Source: DATKWS01 sp035529435
GTDB taxonomy: Bacteria > Krumholzibacteriota > Krumholzibacteriia > Krumholzibacteriales > Krumholzibacteriaceae
Assembly: GCA_035529435.1 (NCBI GenBank)
Contig: DATKWS010000154.1
Span: forward strand, 22,441 to 86,440
Direction: 5' to 3'
DNA length: 64,000 bases
This document shows positions 27,594 to 34,782 of the stretch, piece by piece. The notes below the pieces were generated by a model. It was given only the letters and a program-made list of their open reading frames with translations, was not told the origin of the DNA and did no database searches. Both the position numbers and the translations under genes were made by a program. The stretch's first letter is position 1; each line of letters opens with the position of its first letter.

Positions 27594-29234
27594 TCACCCG
27601 CCGTCTTTTTCGGTATAATGCGAATGACGGAATGCGGCCGCCGCCGTCCGGTGCGCCGTCCGGTGCGCATGTATGAGCCCCGTCCGCTCGAGAATTTCAT
27701 GATTTTCCAGCACCTCTGCAACCGGACCGGAGGCTGCGATGGTCCGGTCGGGCCCCAGGATGACGGCCTTCTCCCCGATATGCCTGGCGAGGAGGAGATC
27801 CTGCGTCGCGATGACGAGTGTCTTTCGCCGTTCGGAGAGTTCGGACAGGAGGTCGATCAGGGCGCCCTCCGTCGCCGGGTCGAGGCTTGCCGTCGGTTCA
27901 TCCATCAGGTAGATCTCGGGATCGACCGTCAGGATGGATCCGATGGCGACGCGTTTCTTCTCGCCGCCGCTCAACCGGTACGGATAACGGTCGCCGAGGG
28001 CGTCTATGCCGAGCAGCTTCATCGCGTCTTCCACCACGCGCTCGAGCGCCTCGCCGCTCAAGCCCTTCTGAATCGGACCGAACGCGAGCTCGTCCCACAC
28101 CGTCGGTGAGAAACACTGTATGTCGGGATTCTGGAAAACGAGCCCGACACTGCTCCGGAAAAACCGTCTGAATTCTTTCGCACGCAGGCGCTCCTCCGTG
28201 ACGGCCCCGCCGAATGCGTCGACCTCGCCGCTCTGAGGGAAGAGGAGTCCGTCGAGTATCCGCAGGAGCGTCGATTTGCCCGAACCGTTGGGACCGAGTA
28301 TGACCGTACAGGTCCCCGCGTATATGCGCAGGGCATCGATCCGAATGCCGGGAGTGCCGTCGGGGTATGCATAGAAGACGTTCCGCAGCTCGAATACCCG
28401 GTCCACGCCGGGGTCCCCGCCCCGTTCAACCCGGTCCCCGCCGGTCCCCGCGCCGCCCGGTTCATGCCGCTCCGGACCGCTCCGCACGTCCGTACGCTCC
28501 GGACCGGCTGGTAGAGATGAACCATCCACCGGATCGCTTCCTCGGGAAACCATTGCCAACTGCACTCCCTCGGCGAGGTGCAGGGACCGCACGAAGAGAT
28601 ACCCGGTACTTCGAAAGAGAAAGGAGAGCTCCATACGGTACGGGAGCGTCGAGATAACCCGGCTCGTGCGTGCCGCCAGCAGCTCGACGAGTGTTCTCAG
28701 CAGGAGGAGAAAATACCGGTATGATATGGAGAGGAGCGACACGAGCACGTGAGGTGCCCGCAATTGCCCGAGTGCGCGTGTGACGATGTTCCACCGGGTG
28801 GTGAGTATCAGGAGCAGTGCGAACGATACACTCGTCGAGACGCGCATGATGAGATAGACCGCGGTGGTGAGCCCCTCCCGCGTGATCGTGACGGGACCCA
28901 CGGCGGCGGCCCGTTCCCCCGGCGTCATGAAGAGCGCCGGAATCGCGATCACTCCGGTAAAGAGTGGGATGAAAATCCATACCCGCTTGATGAAATCGAA
29001 CGCTCCGATGCCGGAAAGGCAGGCCAACACCAGCGAAGCGGCGTACAGTACGAGCAGCACGGGGATGCTCCTCGTCAGGGAGCAGAGGAGCACGAGCAGC
29101 GGCAGGGCCACAATCTTGATCCGCGCGTCGATCGATTGCAGCAATCCGCCCGTACGTGCCCAGCGCTCGTTCGCCACCGTGTTTTCGATAAGGCGCGCGA
29201 CTGCGGCGATATTCTTCTCAAGAGTGAGTGCCAT
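27594..29234 (-). CDS. CbiQ-CbiO fusion: permease and ATPase of an ECF-type nickel/cobalt importer
   Basis: 546 residues from the chosen start. Residues 1 to about 232 are a CbiQ-like T component with hydrophobic helices and the RTLVELLAARTSRV coupling helix. A Pro/Gly/Arg-rich linker (about 233-280) leads to a CbiO-like ATPase: Walker A GPNGSGKST at 314-322, LSGGEKKR near 421, Walker B YLMDEP near 441-446 and the switch His loop replaced by VIATQDLLLA. T and A parts are usually separate genes. The ATG overlaps the end of the preceding gene by 17 bases; 57 more in-frame codons upstream are read inside that gene and are not likely coding. Confidence 0.88.
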   Translation of the reverse strand: MALTLEKNIAAVARLIENTVANERWARTGGLLQSIDARIKIVALPLLVLLCSLTRSIPVLLVLYAASLVLACLSGIGAFDFIKRVWIFIPLFTGVIAIPALFMTPGERAAAVGPVTITREGLTTAVYLIMRVSTSVSFALLLILTTRWNIVTRALGQLRAPHVLVSLLSISYRYFLLLLRTLVELLAARTSRVISTLPYRMELSFLFRSTGYLFVRSLHLAEGVQLAMVSRGSDPVDGSSLPAGPERTDVRSGPERHEPGGAGTGGDRVERGGDPGVDRVFELRNVFYAYPDGTPGIRIDALRIYAGTCTVILGPNGSGKSTLLRILDGLLFPQSGEVDAFGGAVTEERLRAKEFRRFFRSSVGLVFQNPDIQCFSPTVWDELAFGPIQKGLSGEALERVVEDAMKLLGIDALGDRYPYRLSGGEKKRVAIGSILTVDPEIYLMDEPTASLDPATEGALIDLLSELSERRKTLVIATQDLLLARHIGEKAVILGPDRTIAASGPVAEVLENHEILERTGLIHAHRTAHRTAAAAFRHSHYTEKDGG

Positions 29235-29538
29235 GCTTGACAAGCCTGCCGATGCCCAGTACCGCCGCGGTGGTGAGCCCCGCCCCGACGAGAGCGGAAA
29301 GGATCGTTCCCACTCCCGTCCGCCAGCCCTCCGCGGCGAGGCCCGGGAACTCGTACTCGGGGAAGGGCGCACTGGGGCGTTTTTTCTGCGCGTTACGCAT
29401 TCCATCGGGTGCGAAGCCCACGATCTCCGTGACGGAGTTGAGGTCCCATTCCCCCCAAGCGCTTCCGATCACGAGAATGCCGATCGGTGTCAGAATCGCC
29501 AGTACGATCAATGCAATCCAACCCCTGGTGTATCTCAT
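29218..29538 (-). CDS. PDGLE-domain (CbiN-like) accessory membrane protein
   Basis: 106 residues with a transmembrane helix at each end (WIALIVLAILTPIGILVIGSA and VGTILSALVGAGLTTAAVLG) and the family segment TEIVGFAPDGMRN, a variant of PDGLE, near residues 37-49. Proteins of this group sit with CbiM and assist metal loading in the way CbiN does. Its start overlaps the CbiM stop (TGATG), and its end overlaps the CbiQ-CbiO start, so translation is coupled throughout. Confidence 0.8.
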   Translation of the reverse strand: MRYTRGWIALIVLAILTPIGILVIGSAWGEWDLNSVTEIVGFAPDGMRNAQKKRPSAPFPEYEFPGLAAEGWRTGVGTILSALVGAGLTTAAVLGIGRLVKHGTHS

Positions 29539-30251
29539 CACGCTCCTCCCCCGCCACCGTCCGGCCCTGCGGACCGGGCGCCGGCGCTGAAGAGCTCGTG
29601 GTGGTAGCGTCCGAGAAAGGCGACCACTCCTCCGGTGATGACGGCCTCCACCGCTCCGCCGGCGGTGAGATGCGGGATCATCATTGCCGGCACCGTCACC
29701 GAGACGTTGAAGGGGCAATAGAGAGGGGTTCCGTCGGGCAGGTGGTGGAACAGCGGCTGTAATCCCAGCTCCAGCGCAACGGCGAGTGCCGCCGCGTTCA
29801 GTCCGATATAGGCGCCGATCGCCGCCGCGGCGGTGAATCGGCGGCTTCCCGGTTCGGAGGAGCCGGCTACCGCCCTGAATACGAGGTACCCCACGAGCGG
29901 CATGACGAAGCCCATGTTGAAGACGTTTGCGCCGAGTGCGAGGATACCGCCGTCACCGAAAAAGAGCGCCTGTATGGCGAGGGTCAGCGTGATCGCTAAC
30001 AGGGCAGGCCAGGGGCCGACGAGGATCGCGATCAGAACTCCCCCGGCCGCGTGTCCGGTCGTTCCCCCGGGCAACGGGATATTGAACATCATGATGAGGA
30101 AGGAGAATGCCGCCAGGATGGCGAGCAACGGTATGTGCGCCTGCCCCAGGCGCGTGCGGACGGCGCGGAGAGACTGCCACCAGAGGGGGGCCGTCAAAAG
30201 ATAAAATATCCCCGATGTATGCGGTGAAATGTACCCGTCGGGTATGTGCAT
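29538..30251 (-). CDS. cbiM: CbiM-type substrate-binding membrane component, nickel/cobalt
   Basis: 237 residues. It begins MHIPDGYISP, where the N-terminal amine and His2 coordinate the metal in this family, so the internal ATG at 30251 is the real start rather than the one five codons upstream. GGTTGHAAGG carries the second metal His. Hydrophobic helices follow. It is the S component of the energy-coupling importer; NikR in the same operon points to nickel rather than cobalt. The tail is rich in His and Gly (RYHHELFSAG...GGGGGA). Confidence 0.9.
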   Translation of the reverse strand: MHIPDGYISPHTSGIFYLLTAPLWWQSLRAVRTRLGQAHIPLLAILAAFSFLIMMFNIPLPGGTTGHAAGGVLIAILVGPWPALLAITLTLAIQALFFGDGGILALGANVFNMGFVMPLVGYLVFRAVAGSSEPGSRRFTAAAAIGAYIGLNAAALAVALELGLQPLFHHLPDGTPLYCPFNVSVTVPAMMIPHLTAGGAVEAVITGGVVAFLGRYHHELFSAGARSAGPDGGGGGA

Positions 30252-30268
30252 GAATCCTTCCCACAATC

Positions 30269-30295
30269 GTGTTATTTTTTATATTTTCGTAACAC
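30269..30295 (-). promoter_or_regulatory. candidate NikR operator GTGTTAT-N13-GTAACAC
   Basis: An inverted repeat GTGTTAT at 30269-30275 and GTAACAC at 30289-30295 with a 13-base AT-rich spacer. It differs by one base from the deltaproteobacterial NikR operator GTGTTAC-N13/14-GTAACAC. It ends 18 bases before the CbiM start and lies just after a predicted -10 box, a good position for repression. Confidence 0.7.
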
Positions 30296-30299
30296 AACA

Positions 30300-30328
30300 A
30301 ATCTATACGATGGCTCCGGTGCGGTCAA
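30300..30328 (-). promoter_or_regulatory. predicted sigma-70 promoter of the nickel uptake operon
   Basis: On the minus strand TTGACC (30328-30323) and TAGATT (30305-30300) are separated by 17 bases. The start point would fall at the edge of the NikR operator. Confidence 0.45.
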
Positions 30329-30414
30329 ATAGTTTTCTGCTCCGGGAATATCGGATTGCCACGGGCGTTACAGCGTATTACCATGTAGTAGAGTACGTTA
30401 CGGGAGAATCGAGC

Positions 30415-31131
30415 ATGAGCGGGATCGATCGGACACGGAGCCGTCCACAAAGTGGAAACGGGCTTTTCATCAAAGCCTACCGGGCCCTGCGGCGCGTGTA
30501 CGGCCCGCAGCACTGGTGGCCCGTGACACCGCCCGGTGAATTCGAGCCGGCCTACACCGGCGGGCCGTGCTCACCGGAACAGGTTTTCGAGGTAGCGGCG
30601 GGTGCCGTTCTCACGCAGAACACCGCCTGGAAGAATGCGGCCAAGGCCATCGTGAACCTGAACAGGGCCGGTGTTCTCGATCCCGCGGCTATCCGGGACA
30701 TCGATGAGAGGGAGCTGGCGCATCTCGTGCGTCCATCCGGTTATTACAACCAGAAGGCGCGGCGGTTGAAGACGCTGGCCGATTATTTCATCGGCGCGGA
30801 TGTGGTCACGAGGGAGGCGCTACTCCGACTCGGAGGGGTGGGCCCGGAAACAGCCGATTCGATAATGCTTTATGCATTCGGCAGGCCCTATTTCGTCGTC
30901 GACGCCTACACGCGGAGAATATTCGGACGGATGGGAGCGATCGACGGTGGATCATCATACGAGAGCATCAGGGAGACGTTCGAGAGGAGTCTGCCGCGCC
31001 GGATTTCCCTGTACCGGGAGTTTCACGCGCTGATCGTCGAGCATGGCAAACGGAGCTGTCGGCGAAATCCCCTCTGTGCGGCGTGCGTCATCGCCGACCT
31101 CTGCGGATGGAAGAACGGAGAGGCGCTTTGA
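30415..31131 (+). CDS. endonuclease III-like HhH-GPD DNA repair glycosylase with 4Fe-4S motif
   Basis: 238 residues. GAVLTQNTAWKNAAKAIVNL is the family's second helix region; the helix-hairpin-helix is LGGVGPETADSI (about 139-150) and the catalytic Asp is in VVDAYTRR (Asp163). Four cysteines at the C-terminus (CRRNPLCAACVIADLC) make a likely iron-sulfur site, with one residue fewer than usual in the first gap. The Lys that gives endonuclease III its lyase activity is Glu here, so it is probably a monofunctional glycosylase; the damaged base is unknown. GGGAGA precedes this ATG; 62 in-frame codons upstream are AT-rich promoter DNA. Confidence 0.85.
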   Translation: MSGIDRTRSRPQSGNGLFIKAYRALRRVYGPQHWWPVTPPGEFEPAYTGGPCSPEQVFEVAAGAVLTQNTAWKNAAKAIVNLNRAGVLDPAAIRDIDERELAHLVRPSGYYNQKARRLKTLADYFIGADVVTREALLRLGGVGPETADSIMLYAFGRPYFVVDAYTRRIFGRMGAIDGGSSYESIRETFERSLPRRISLYREFHALIVEHGKRSCRRNPLCAACVIADLCGWKNGEAL

Positions 31132-31173
31132 CATACCGCACGGCGCCATATCCATATCGAAGCATGTATATGG

Positions 31174-31394
31174 TTAGCCTTAATCCGTCATTCTTGTGTA
31201 TGTGAATGTGTGGCCGGGCGCCGGGACGGGGGCGCTCCGGCTCAAACAGTCCTCGCGCACCGGATCGGAAGCGTTGTATCCCGAGAGATCACACGTTGTG
31301 GCGTGCCGGTGTGCTGCGGAACTCGCCGTCGGCCGCCGTCCCTACGCGCCCGGCCGGTCCATCAACGACGACAGTATTGACGGATTAAGGTTAA
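31174..31394. repeat. MITE-like element, copy 1, with 17-bp terminal inverted repeats
   Basis: Left end TTAGCCTTAATCCGTCA (31174-31190), right end TGACGGATTAAGGTTAA (31378-31394); the two are inverted repeats with one mismatch. The interior is GC-rich and shares long near-identical blocks with 52468-52603, including GGAACTCGCCGTCGGCCGCC and CTACGCGCCCG. Copy 1 has about 85 extra bases in the middle. There is no transposase. A short frame over it (31196-31408, plus) reads CAAELAVGRRPYAP, also encoded in copy 2, but I would not call it a gene. Confidence 0.7.
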
Positions 31395-31546
31395 ATGTTT
31401 TACTGTGAAAATAATTCTGGACAACGGGTAGAAATTACTTGCCGGATTGGTTATATATCTTTACACTGAATCCGTTTAACTTGCCGAAAGGGGGATTACC
31501 CTGGGGTTCTCATAAATAATTGGAAATTTTTATATTATAGAGATAT
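31395..31546. other. AT-rich spacer before perR
   Basis: About 150 bases of AT-rich DNA between the repeat element and the perR operator, with no convincing ORF or hairpin. Confidence 0.4.
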
Positions 31547-31588
31547 TAATAATGATTATTGACAAATAAACATGTTAGATGATAGAAT
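31547..31588 (+). promoter_or_regulatory. perR promoter with overlapping Fur/PerR-type box
   Basis: TTGACA at 31559-31564 and TAGAAT at 31583-31588 are 18 bases apart. The 7-1-7 near-palindrome TAATAAT-G-ATTATTG (31547-31561) overlaps the -35 box and resembles PerR and Fur operators. This predicts repression of the operon by its own first product. A box identical at 14 of 15 positions lies at 48737-48751. Confidence 0.65.
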
Positions 31589-31629
31589 GTACAATTGGGG
31601 CAACGCTGATCTGATAGGAGGAACTGTTA

Positions 31630-32046
31630 ATGCACTCGTTTGATAAAACCATCCAGAAACTCCGACAGGAAGGTTTCAAGCTGACCCCGCAGAGGCTCGC
31701 CGTGATCAAGCACATGATCGGCAACAGCAGGCATCCATCAGCGCTGGCGATTCATAAGGATCTGAAGCGCCGGTATCCGAGTCTTTCATTTTCGACCGTC
31801 TACAACACACTGAACATGCTCGAGAGGATCGAGGAGGTGCAATCGCTCAACGTCATCGACGGTCACCTGAATTACGATCCCGATATCAGCACCCATGGCC
31901 ACTTCCTCTGCACCAAATGCGGCACGATCCATGATATCCGTTTCGAGGATTGCGACGATATCAAGCTGCCGCAGGGCGAGATCGGAGGCCATACCATCTC
32001 CTCGATACAGGTATCATTCAAGGGGACGTGCAGGATTTGCCGCTAG
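31630..32046 (+). CDS. perR: Fur-family peroxide-type regulator (PerR-like)
   Basis: 138 residues. The winged helix has LTPQRLAVIKHM and FSTVYNTLNML. Ligands expected for the regulatory site are present: His in NSRHPSA, Asp and two His in YDPDISTHGHF, and Asp in IHDI; the structural zinc has two CxxC motifs, CTKC and the terminal CRIC. This set, and an operon of peroxide-reducing proteins downstream, favours PerR over Fur or Zur. GGAGGAACTGTTA gives a strong start. Iron-catalysed His oxidation would release it from DNA. Confidence 0.88.
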   Translation: MHSFDKTIQKLRQEGFKLTPQRLAVIKHMIGNSRHPSALAIHKDLKRRYPSLSFSTVYNTLNMLERIEEVQSLNVIDGHLNYDPDISTHGHFLCTKCGTIHDIRFEDCDDIKLPQGEIGGHTISSIQVSFKGTCRICR

Positions 32047-32055
32047 GAAGTTTTC

Positions 32056-32673
32056 GTGATAGCGCAGGGTTGGAAATGTTCGCAATGCGGTTTCATTACC
32101 GTTGACCTCTTCCCCCCCGATAACTGCCCGAAATGCAACGCCGACCGATCGGCATTCGAAACGGAACATGCGGTCAAGTTTTCCCAGGATGAGCGCGATG
32201 GCGTATTCAATGCCTGCTGGAGCGTCAGCTACGGGCTGTACCTCGTCAGCTCCATAGACGGCGACAAGATGAACGGGCAGATATGCAACACGCTCTTTCA
32301 GATCACCAGCGATCCTCCCCGCATCGCCATCGGGATCAACCACGGAAACCTCACGCACGAGTACATAGAGAAAAGCGGTGTTTTTGCTGCATCCGTCCTC
32401 GGTGAGAACGACCACAGGATCGTCCGGCGCTTCGGGTACCGGTCCGGCCGGGATTTCGACAAATTCAAGGGTGTTCCCCTATTCAAGGGGAAGACGGGAT
32501 GTCCGATATACGAGAAGGCCGTTGCGTACATCGAGTGCACCATTCTCAGGGACAAGACGACCGACGCCGGCACGCACAGCATCTTCATCGGGGATATCGT
32601 GAACGGCGCCCGCCTCACGGAGGACGTTCCGATGACGTACGCGTTCTACCACGAAACCAAGGATAAGATTTGA
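32056..32673 (+). CDS. rubredoxin-like plus flavin reductase (Hrb-type) protein
   Basis: 205 residues. The N-terminus is a short rubredoxin-type knuckle pair WKCSQCG...NCPKCNA (residues 7-30) as in rubrerythrin tails; the remainder is an FMN-binding flavin-reductase domain (VSSIDGDKMNGQICNTLFQI, PPRIAIGINHGNLTHEYI). Proteins of this design (high-molecular-weight rubredoxin) shuttle electrons from NAD(P)H to flavodiiron proteins or rubrerythrins. It starts with GTG 10 bases after perR, with AGGAAG upstream, so it is in the perR operon. Confidence 0.83.
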   Translation: MIAQGWKCSQCGFITVDLFPPDNCPKCNADRSAFETEHAVKFSQDERDGVFNACWSVSYGLYLVSSIDGDKMNGQICNTLFQITSDPPRIAIGINHGNLTHEYIEKSGVFAASVLGENDHRIVRRFGYRSGRDFDKFKGVPLFKGKTGCPIYEKAVAYIECTILRDKTTDAGTHSIFIGDIVNGARLTEDVPMTYAFYHETKDKI

Positions 32674-32791
32674 TCGGGACACCACCGGTATCACTTCGGC
32701 GCGGCGTTCCCGGGTCCGGTGTTTCGGATATAATTCCCTTCACAAACGGATCGTATTGTGTTTTCCTTTCAATTCGGGAAGGCATCGAAAC

Positions 32792-33790
32792 GTGAAGAGC
32801 GAAGATCAAAAGAAGCAGATACTGGATATACTCTCCGGCGCGATCCTGCGGGAGACGGATGCGTTCAATTACTATCACCGGAACGCCGATGGTCCGTCGG
32901 CACCGCCCGCCGTACGCGGGCTCTTCTCGCGGCTGGCGGAGGAGGAGCGGGTCCACCGTCACCTGCTGATCAACGAATTTCTCTCGGTGAAGCGCGGGTG
33001 GCGCGAGGAGGAGGGGGAAGGGATAAAACACATTCCCGCATTCAGGGTGCCCGACAAGATCCCCTTCCTTCCCCTTCGGACCGGGCCGGATCTCGATGCC
33101 GCCGCGGTCTGCCTGCCGGGGAGGCTCGTGGGTGGTGACAACGTATTCTCCGCGGTCGTGCGCGATCATGCCGGCAACGCGACGGGTACATTCCTCGTTC
33201 TGTATGATGCGATGGGGCACAGTTTCGAGACGACGGAAACAAACGCGCTTGCCGCCAGGATTGTCGGCGAGCATTTCGAAGCATCGAGCACGGCCCGTAT
33301 GCAGCAGGAGCTCCTCGCTCCCGATCTGGTGGCGAAACTGCTGAACGAGAAACTGCATGAGAAGTTCGACGGGCAGGGTGTTTTTATCACACTGTTCTGT
33401 GCGACGTTCGATACACGGAGTGCCACGATGTCCTATACCTGCGGCGGGCACGAGCCGCCATTCGTCGTTCGCGCGGACGGGCGGGTGGAATCGCTCCTCA
33501 ACACGCAGCTCATCGTCGGGATCGATCCCGATTTCGACTATACCGCCGATGCGGTGCCGTTCGGGGAAGGGGACATTCTCTGCATCTTCACCGACGGGAT
33601 TGTGGAGGCGAGAAACGAGGAGGGTGATTTCTTCGGCCGCAGCGGTGTGCAGGCGGTGCTTGCGCGGAGCGGTCCTGCAACGCCCCGCCAACTGATAGAG
33701 GACCTGCTCGAGGGGGTTCGGAATCACTCGGCGGCCGAACTGATACAGGATGAGATTTCAATAGTTGTCGTCAGATCGAAAGGAGCGTAG
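32792..33790 (+). CDS. ferritin-like (rubrerythrin) - SpoIIE/PP2C phosphatase fusion
   Basis: 332 residues. Residues 8-65 form two rubrerythrin-like helices, AILRETDAFNYY with Glu21 and LAEEERVHRHLL with Glu and His55 in an E-x-x-H motif. After a charged linker, residues about 95-330 are a SpoIIE-type phosphatase: LVGGDN (114-117), LYDAMGHS with Asp139, TCGGHEPPF, GEGDILCIFTDGIVEA and DEISIVVVRS. Metal-binding aspartates are kept, so it is probably active on a Ser/Thr-phosphorylated STAS-like protein. The start is a GTG after GGGAAGG. It follows the Hrb gene and precedes a ferritin-like gene by 4 bases. Confidence 0.75.
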   Translation: MKSEDQKKQILDILSGAILRETDAFNYYHRNADGPSAPPAVRGLFSRLAEEERVHRHLLINEFLSVKRGWREEEGEGIKHIPAFRVPDKIPFLPLRTGPDLDAAAVCLPGRLVGGDNVFSAVVRDHAGNATGTFLVLYDAMGHSFETTETNALAARIVGEHFEASSTARMQQELLAPDLVAKLLNEKLHEKFDGQGVFITLFCATFDTRSATMSYTCGGHEPPFVVRADGRVESLLNTQLIVGIDPDFDYTADAVPFGEGDILCIFTDGIVEARNEEGDFFGRSGVQAVLARSGPATPRQLIEDLLEGVRNHSAAELIQDEISIVVVRSKGA

Positions 33791-33794
33791 CAGC

Positions 33795-34286
33795 GTGGCT
33801 CGACACGATTCCGAGATGAAAATGGCGATCGAGGGTGCGATCTACCGGGAGATAGGGGCGCGGGATTTCTACCGCACCATTGCCGAAGGTATTCAGAATG
33901 CGGAGGGGAAGGAGAAGTTCTCCCGGCTCTCGGAAGACGAGGACGGCCACCGGGCGAAGCTCGAGTCGTGGCTCGACAGGTTGTTCGGGGAATCATTCTC
34001 GCCGCAGCCGGACAAGCTCAAGGAGTCGGAGATCGGTGGGATCGGCATAGATGAACGCACGGGCGCGCTCGAAGCGCTGAACATAGCCATCGGTGCGGAG
34101 GAAGAGGCGGAGGCGTTTTACCGGAATCAGGCGGCCGGTACAGATATTCCGGAGCTGAGGGAGCTGCTGCTCGGTATAGCGGACGAGGAGCACGGCCATT
34201 TTGCGATGCTCGAGGCGGAACGGAATTCGATCATCGGCGGTTTCTACTGGTTCGATATGGATTCGACATCGTTTCTCGAGGACTGA
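33795..34286 (+). CDS. rubrerythrin-type ferritin-like diiron protein without rubredoxin tail
   Basis: 163 residues forming a four-helix bundle with two repeats of the ligand pattern: YREIGARDFY and SEDEDGHR in the first half, IGAEEEAEAFYRNQ and ADEEHGHF in the second. This is the rubrerythrin peroxidase core; the rubredoxin domain normally at the C-terminus is missing. A GTG start with AGGAG upstream is used; an ATG 7 codons in is possible. The separate small rubredoxin-like protein encoded 85 bases downstream could act as the missing tail. Confidence 0.8.
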   Translation: MARHDSEMKMAIEGAIYREIGARDFYRTIAEGIQNAEGKEKFSRLSEDEDGHRAKLESWLDRLFGESFSPQPDKLKESEIGGIGIDERTGALEALNIAIGAEEEAEAFYRNQAAGTDIPELRELLLGIADEEHGHFAMLEAERNSIIGGFYWFDMDSTSFLED

Positions 34287-34371
34287 CGGACATCCCGTCC
34301 TGTGGAACGCCGGCGAACGACCCGCCACGGGACGGCGCGATGCACCGGGGATGCAATGGGAGGTTTCATTG

Positions 34372-34488
34372 GTGAAAAAATGGAAGTGTACCCTCTGCGG
34401 ATACATTCATACCGGCATGGAACCCCCGGATGAATGTCCGGTCTGCGGGGCGCCGAAGGAGAAATTCGTCGAGTATGTCCTCGCATAG
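34372..34488 (+). CDS. 38-residue rubredoxin-like protein (rubrerythrin-tail type)
   Basis: A tiny protein starting with GTG, VKKWKCTLCGYIHTG, then DECPVCGAPKEKF. The two CxxCG knuckles bind one iron, and the spacing is the short one of rubrerythrin and desulforedoxin-like tails rather than a full rubredoxin. GGGAGG is eight bases upstream. It was easy to miss because the frame extends far upstream as noise. It is probably the electron donor for the ferritin-like protein encoded just before. Confidence 0.75.
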   Translation: MKKWKCTLCGYIHTGMEPPDECPVCGAPKEKFVEYVLA

Positions 34489-34522
34489 ATCGGGGAGTAT
34501 CTGTACGAGAGAGGAGACCATG

Positions 34523-34681
34523 ATGGAAAAGTGGAAATGTACGTTGTGCGGTTACATCTACGATCCCGCCCTGGGTGACCCGGATAACGGCGTCGAGCCA
34601 GGTACGGCCTTCGAGGACCTCCCCGATGACTGGGTGTGCCCGGACTGCGGCGCCGGCAAAGAAGATTTCGAGAAGGTGTGA
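34523..34681 (+). CDS. rubredoxin
   Basis: 52 residues, exactly the usual rubredoxin length: WKCTLCGYIYDPALGDPDNG, then AFEDLPDDWVCPDCGAGK. All four Cys iron ligands and the conserved aromatic and Pro residues are present. Two ATG codons in tandem (34520 and 34523) follow AGGAG; the second gives the better spacing. It is the cytosolic one-electron carrier of the peroxide-reducing cluster. Confidence 0.95.
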   Translation: MEKWKCTLCGYIYDPALGDPDNGVEPGTAFEDLPDDWVCPDCGAGKEDFEKV

Positions 34682-34782
34682 CACCCACACCCGGTTGATT
34701 GCGACGCAGTAGTCACCCGATGAGCCGAAACGATCGGGGGCTGCCGGATCGTGCTCGCTGCACGGGGCGGGAGACCACGGAC

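Noticed and set aside
31196..31408. Short ORF inside repeat copy 1, partly shared with copy 2
   Set aside because: No ribosome site, the flanking residues differ between copies and the match is explained by the shared DNA repeat.
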